Shown in pieces: positions 15,196 through 17,343 of a stretch of DNA of 17,343 nucleotides. Every line of letters starts with the position of its first letter. Position 1 is the first letter of the stretch. This DNA is from DATAAM01 sp036260075 (GTDB lineage: Bacteria; Actinomycetota; Acidimicrobiia; Acidimicrobiales; JAHWLA01), in assembly GCA_036260075.1 (NCBI GenBank), contig DATAAM010000022.1, positions 1-17,343 on the forward strand, in the 5' to 3' direction. A program made the translations under genes and the position numbers. The notes below the pieces were generated by a model that was not told where the DNA came from, made no database searches, and worked only from the letters and a program-made list of their open reading frames with translations.

Positions 15196-16406
15196 GCCGA
15201 GCCGAGGAGCGACCGGGCGATCTGCGACACCTGGATCTCGTCGGTGCCCGCGTAGATCTGGAGGACCTTGGCGTCGCGCGCCAGCTGCTCCACGCGGTAC
15301 TCGGCCATGTAGCCGTTGCCACCGAACAGCTGCACCGCCTCCAGCGCCACCTCCATGGCGGCCTGCGCGCTGTACAGCTTGCAGGCGGAGGCCTCGGCCA
15401 GGTTCATGCCCTTCCCGTCGGCGGCCATCTCGATCTGGCGGAACACGAGGTTCTGGATGTTGAGGCGGGCGACCTCCATCTTCGCCAGCTTCAGCTGGAT
15501 GAGCTGGAACTCGCCGATGGGGCGGCCGAACTGCACGCGTGTCCGGGCGTAGTCGAGCGACAGCTCCAGGCACTGCTCCACGATGCCGAGGGCCATGGCC
15601 GCCACGGCGGTGCGCTCCATGGAGAACGTCTCCTTGGCACCGGAACGGGCGGGCGCGTCCTCGGTCTCGCCCAGGAGGTGCTCGATGCCCACGCGCACGT
15701 CGGTGAGGAACAGCTGTCCGGTGGGCGAGGAGTGCATGCCCATCTTGCGCAACGGCTTCGACTGCTCCAGCCCGGGCATGCCCCTCTCCAGCACGAACGT
15801 GAGCACCTTGCGGTCCTTGGGCTCGTTGCCCTCGTCGAGCTTGCAGATGAACACGATGGTGTCGGCGTACGGGCCGTTGGTGATGAAGGTCTTCGACCCG
15901 TTCAGCACGTACTCGTCGCCGTCGCGCCGCGCGGTGGACTTCATGGAGCCGAACGCGTCGGAACCGGAGTCGGGCTCCGTGATGGCCCAGGCACCGATCT
16001 TGTCGAGCGTGAGGAGGTCGAGCGCCCAGCGCTCCTTCTGCCGGGTGGTGCCCTTCGACATGACGGCCGCGGCGGTGAGCCCCATGCTCACGCCCATGGC
16101 CGTCACCATGCCCGGGCAGCACCGCGACAGCTCCACGATCGGGATGATGCTCATCGCCGCCGCCATGCCGCCCCCGCCGTCGTCGTCCTGCGCCCGGGGC
16201 TCGCCGCTCTTCTCGGCGTCGATGCGGCGCTTGAAGCGGTCGCGCGCCATCACGTCGATGCCGAAGGTGCGGACCATCTTGCGAAGGACGTCGTAGGGCG
16301 GCGTGTCGCCGTGCTCGAGCTCCTCGAGGTTGGGCTCGATCTCCTCCTGGACGAAGCGACGCACGGCGTCGCGCACCATCAGCTGCTCTTCCGACCACTG
16401 GTACAT
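15192..16406 (-). CDS. acyl-CoA dehydrogenase
   Basis: 404 aa, normal length. FAD/substrate blocks are visible: AWAITEPDSGSDAFGS (139-154), YVLNGSKTFITNGPYAD, a C-terminal YARTRVQFGRPIGEFQLIQ, the FGGNGYMAEYRVEQLARDAK block, and YAGTDEIQ (385-392). The usual MCAD catalytic Glu in YEGT is Ala386 here. A Glu occurs in the G-helix (SMERTAVAAMALG, Glu264), where isovaleryl-CoA and long-chain dehydrogenases carry their base. A Gly/Asp-rich insertion (residues 68-82, QDDDGGGG) is unusual. It oxidises an acyl-CoA at alpha-beta, passing electrons to ETF; chain preference is unknown. The ATG at 16406 has AGGGGG 6 nt upstream. It is the first gene of an operon with the alkyltransferase-like and 80-aa genes. 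Confidence 0.93.
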   Translation of the reverse strand: MYQWSEEQLMVRDAVRRFVQEEIEPNLEELEHGDTPPYDVLRKMVRTFGIDVMARDRFKRRIDAEKSGEPRAQDDDGGGGMAAAMSIIPIVELSRCCPGMVTAMGVSMGLTAAAVMSKGTTRQKERWALDLLTLDKIGAWAITEPDSGSDAFGSMKSTARRDGDEYVLNGSKTFITNGPYADTIVFICKLDEGNEPKDRKVLTFVLERGMPGLEQSKPLRKMGMHSSPTGQLFLTDVRVGIEHLLGETEDAPARSGAKETFSMERTAVAAMALGIVEQCLELSLDYARTRVQFGRPIGEFQLIQLKLAKMEVARLNIQNLVFRQIEMAADGKGMNLAEASACKLYSAQAAMEVALEAVQLFGGNGYMAEYRVEQLARDAKVLQIYAGTDEIQVSQIARSLLGSA

Positions 16407-16412
16407 GCCGGT

Positions 16413-16418
16413 CCCCCT
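16413..16418 (-). promoter_or_regulatory. Shine-Dalgarno for the acyl-CoA dehydrogenase
   Basis: AGGGGG on the minus strand, 6 nt before the ATG at 16406; supports that start. Confidence 0.55.
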
Positions 16419-16436
16419 GGCGCTCGTGACGCCCCG

Positions 16437-16442
16437 ATCCTA
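16437..16442 (-). promoter_or_regulatory. candidate -10 box of the acyl-CoA dehydrogenase operon
   Basis: On the minus strand this reads TAGGAT, a good TAnnnT match. It would give a leader of about 24 nt containing the Shine-Dalgarno site at 16413-16418. No convincing -35 is seen. In contrast to most genes here, this transcript would carry a conventional leader. Confidence 0.4.
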
Positions 16443-16524
16443 CGGACGCGCCGACGGACGGCGTAGTCGGCGCCGGTGGCGAGCCCGGTTGCCACCGCGA
16501 CCAAGGCACCTCCGAGCACCCGGC

Positions 16525-16530
16525 CACACT
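16525..16530 (+). promoter_or_regulatory. -10-like box before the DUF429 gene
   Basis: CACACT ends 6 nt before the ATG at 16537. It departs from TAnnnT at the first base. The intervening GAAGGG abuts the ATG and is too close to act as a normal ribosome-binding site, which favours a leaderless reading. This is weak. Confidence 0.25.
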
Positions 16531-16536
16531 GAAGGG

Positions 16537-17178
16537 ATGGCCGTGCTGGGCGTCGACGGCTGTCGACAGGGATGGGTCGGCATCGTCCTCCACGACGACG
16601 GCGTGGAGGGGGCGGTGGTGGGCACCTCGATCGCCCACGTCGTGCGCCAGGCGGGCGACGTGGCCGTCGTGGGCATCGACATCCCGATCGGGCTGGTCGC
16701 CGAGGGATACCGCGCCCCCGACCTCGCCGCCCGCAAGGTGCTCGGCCGCCGCGCCTCGACCGTCTTCCTCACGCCGCCGCGGGCCGCGCTGGAGGCGGCG
16801 ACCTACGCCGAGGCACTGGCCGTCGCGGGCCTGAGCCAGCAGGCCTGGGGCCTCCGGCACCGCATCTTCGAGGTGGAGGCCTGGCTGCCCGCCACCGACG
16901 CGGACGTGCGGGAGGTCCACCCGGAGGTGTCCTTCGCCGAGATGGCGGGCGCGCCACTGGCGGCGCCGAAGAAGACGTGGGCAGGCGCCGAGCAGCGCCG
17001 TCGGCTGCTGGCCCGGAACGGGGTGGAGGTGCCGCCCGAGCTCGGCGCCGCGGGCGCCGTGCCCGTGGACGACGTGCTCGACGCCGCCGCGGTGGCCTGG
17101 ACCGCTCGCCGCGTGGCCGCCGGCGTGGCCCGTCCCCTCCCCGACCCGCCCGAGGACGGCTACGCGATCTGGGCTTGA
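16537..17178 (+). CDS. DUF429 family protein (predicted RNase H-like nuclease)
   Basis: 213 aa. The N-terminus LGVDGCRQGWVGIVL, the strand VAVVGIDIPIGL, ARKVLGRRASTVFLTPPR, LRHRIFEVEAWL, VREVHPEVSFAEM and DDVLDAAAVAWTARR are the conserved DUF429 blocks. The acidic residues (Asp in GVDGC, Asp in GIDIPIG, Glu in HPE, Asp in DDVLDA) are arranged as in RNase H-like nucleases, so metal-dependent phosphodiester cleavage is predicted; the substrate is unknown. The length is normal and the ATG at 16537 begins the conserved region. It is divergent from the acyl-CoA dehydrogenase operon, with 130 bp between the starts. Confidence 0.88.
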   Translation: MAVLGVDGCRQGWVGIVLHDDGVEGAVVGTSIAHVVRQAGDVAVVGIDIPIGLVAEGYRAPDLAARKVLGRRASTVFLTPPRAALEAATYAEALAVAGLSQQAWGLRHRIFEVEAWLPATDADVREVHPEVSFAEMAGAPLAAPKKTWAGAEQRRRLLARNGVEVPPELGAAGAVPVDDVLDAAAVAWTARRVAAGVARPLPDPPEDGYAIWA

Positions 17179-17270
17179 ACGGGCCGCCAGACGGCGGGCA
17201 CGCGCCGCATGACGAGCGCGCAGTCGAGCACCCCGTCGACCAGCAGCGACGACCGGGCCTCGAACCCTGC
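17160..17270 (-). other. possible 3' end or remnant of a minus-strand gene
   Basis: A minus-strand frame ends at a TAG (17160-17162) and reads back as GFEARSSLLVDGVLDC, then ALVMRRVPAVWRPVQAQIA. Nearly all its codons end in G or C, as in the real genes here. Upstream it passes straight through the palindromic element and meets a stop at 17340-17342, with no ATG before it. It could be a gene fragment cut off by the palindromic element, or a chance open frame. It overlaps the DUF429 3' end by 19 bp. The plus strand here is also open from an ATG at 17210, so the evidence is weak. Confidence 0.2.
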
Positions 17271-17275
17271 TCGCG

Positions 17276-17321
17276 TTTTCTTCGCGCATCCGGGCGCAGA
17301 GGCCCGGATCTGCGAAGAAAA
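17276..17321. repeat. palindromic element, copy 2 (20-nt arms, 6-nt loop)
   Basis: Left arm 17276-17295 (TTTTCTTCGC, GC, ATCCGGGC) and right arm 17302-17321 (GCCCGGATCTGCGAAGAAAA) pair over 20 positions. As RNA there is one mismatch and one G-U; the loop is gcagag. The right arm is the reverse complement of the first 19 nt of copy 1 at 13437. It lies after the DUF429 gene in non-coding DNA near the right edge. As in copy 1, the T-tract is 5' and the A-tract 3' at the stem base. Confidence 0.85.
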
Positions 17322-17343
17322 GGGGCCGCTGGGCTCGGTTTAC

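Noticed and set aside
17240..17275. tRNA T-arm-like GGGTTCGAGGCCC on the minus strand
   Set aside because: The T-stem has a mismatch, the upstream stem-loop lacks a proper anticodon loop (AAGAAAA), and there is no D-arm or acceptor pairing.

Overview
The window is GC-rich, densely packed bacterial DNA. It fits a high-GC member of the Actinomycetota, possibly class Acidimicrobiia; that is inference. The supporting signs are coding frames dominated by G/C-ending codons, two coenzyme F420-type flavoenzyme families (LLM and PPOX), DivIVA-like coiled-coil proteins, a LigD-type 3'-phosphoesterase, a MalT-like signal ATPase, and many genes with a TAnnnT -10 box only 6-9 nt before the start codon (apparently leaderless). 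I see no rRNA, tRNA, CRISPR array, transposase or phage gene.

Layout. 1-2032 (-): a large MalT/LuxR-type signalling ATPase that runs off the left edge. 2102-3139 (-): an LLM-family oxidoreductase, divergent from a metallo-beta-lactamase-fold hydrolase (3191-4249 +), with a perfect 7-bp inverted repeat between them. 4329-6523 (+): a soluble histidine kinase with an unusual H-box, then a membrane HD-GYP protein with a long Thr/Pro-rich C-terminal tail. 6570-7889 (+): a PPOX-type F420 enzyme, then a LigD-like 3'-phosphoesterase fused to what looks like a dead, truncated ligase domain. 7872-9623: a membrane histidine kinase (-) divergent from a stand-alone receiver (+), 21 bp between their starts. 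9586-10479 (-): an alpha/beta hydrolase. 10500-11890 (+): an orphan ABC ATPase and a DUF4202 protein. 11935-13422 (+): an unrecognised coiled-coil/TM-hairpin protein, convergent with two tandem, translationally coupled DivIVA-like proteins (13498-14660 -). 14679-16406 (-): a tight operon of acyl-CoA dehydrogenase, alkyltransferase-like protein and a small acidic protein. 16537-17178 (+): a DUF429 protein.

Two signalling modules stand out (kinase plus HD-GYP; kinase plus receiver). A possible envelope/cell-pole cluster combines the TM-hairpin coiled-coil protein with the DivIVA pair. DNA-damage functions (LigD-like phosphoesterase, alkyltransferase-like protein) are scattered through the window.

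The features least explained by standard annotation are: two copies of a 20-bp-arm palindromic element in intergenic DNA (13437-13484 and 17276-17321), whose T-tract/A-tract polarity is the reverse of an intrinsic terminator; the decayed ligase half of the LigD-like protein; the HD-GYP tail with VTVPT repeats; and the coiled-coil/TM-hairpin protein.
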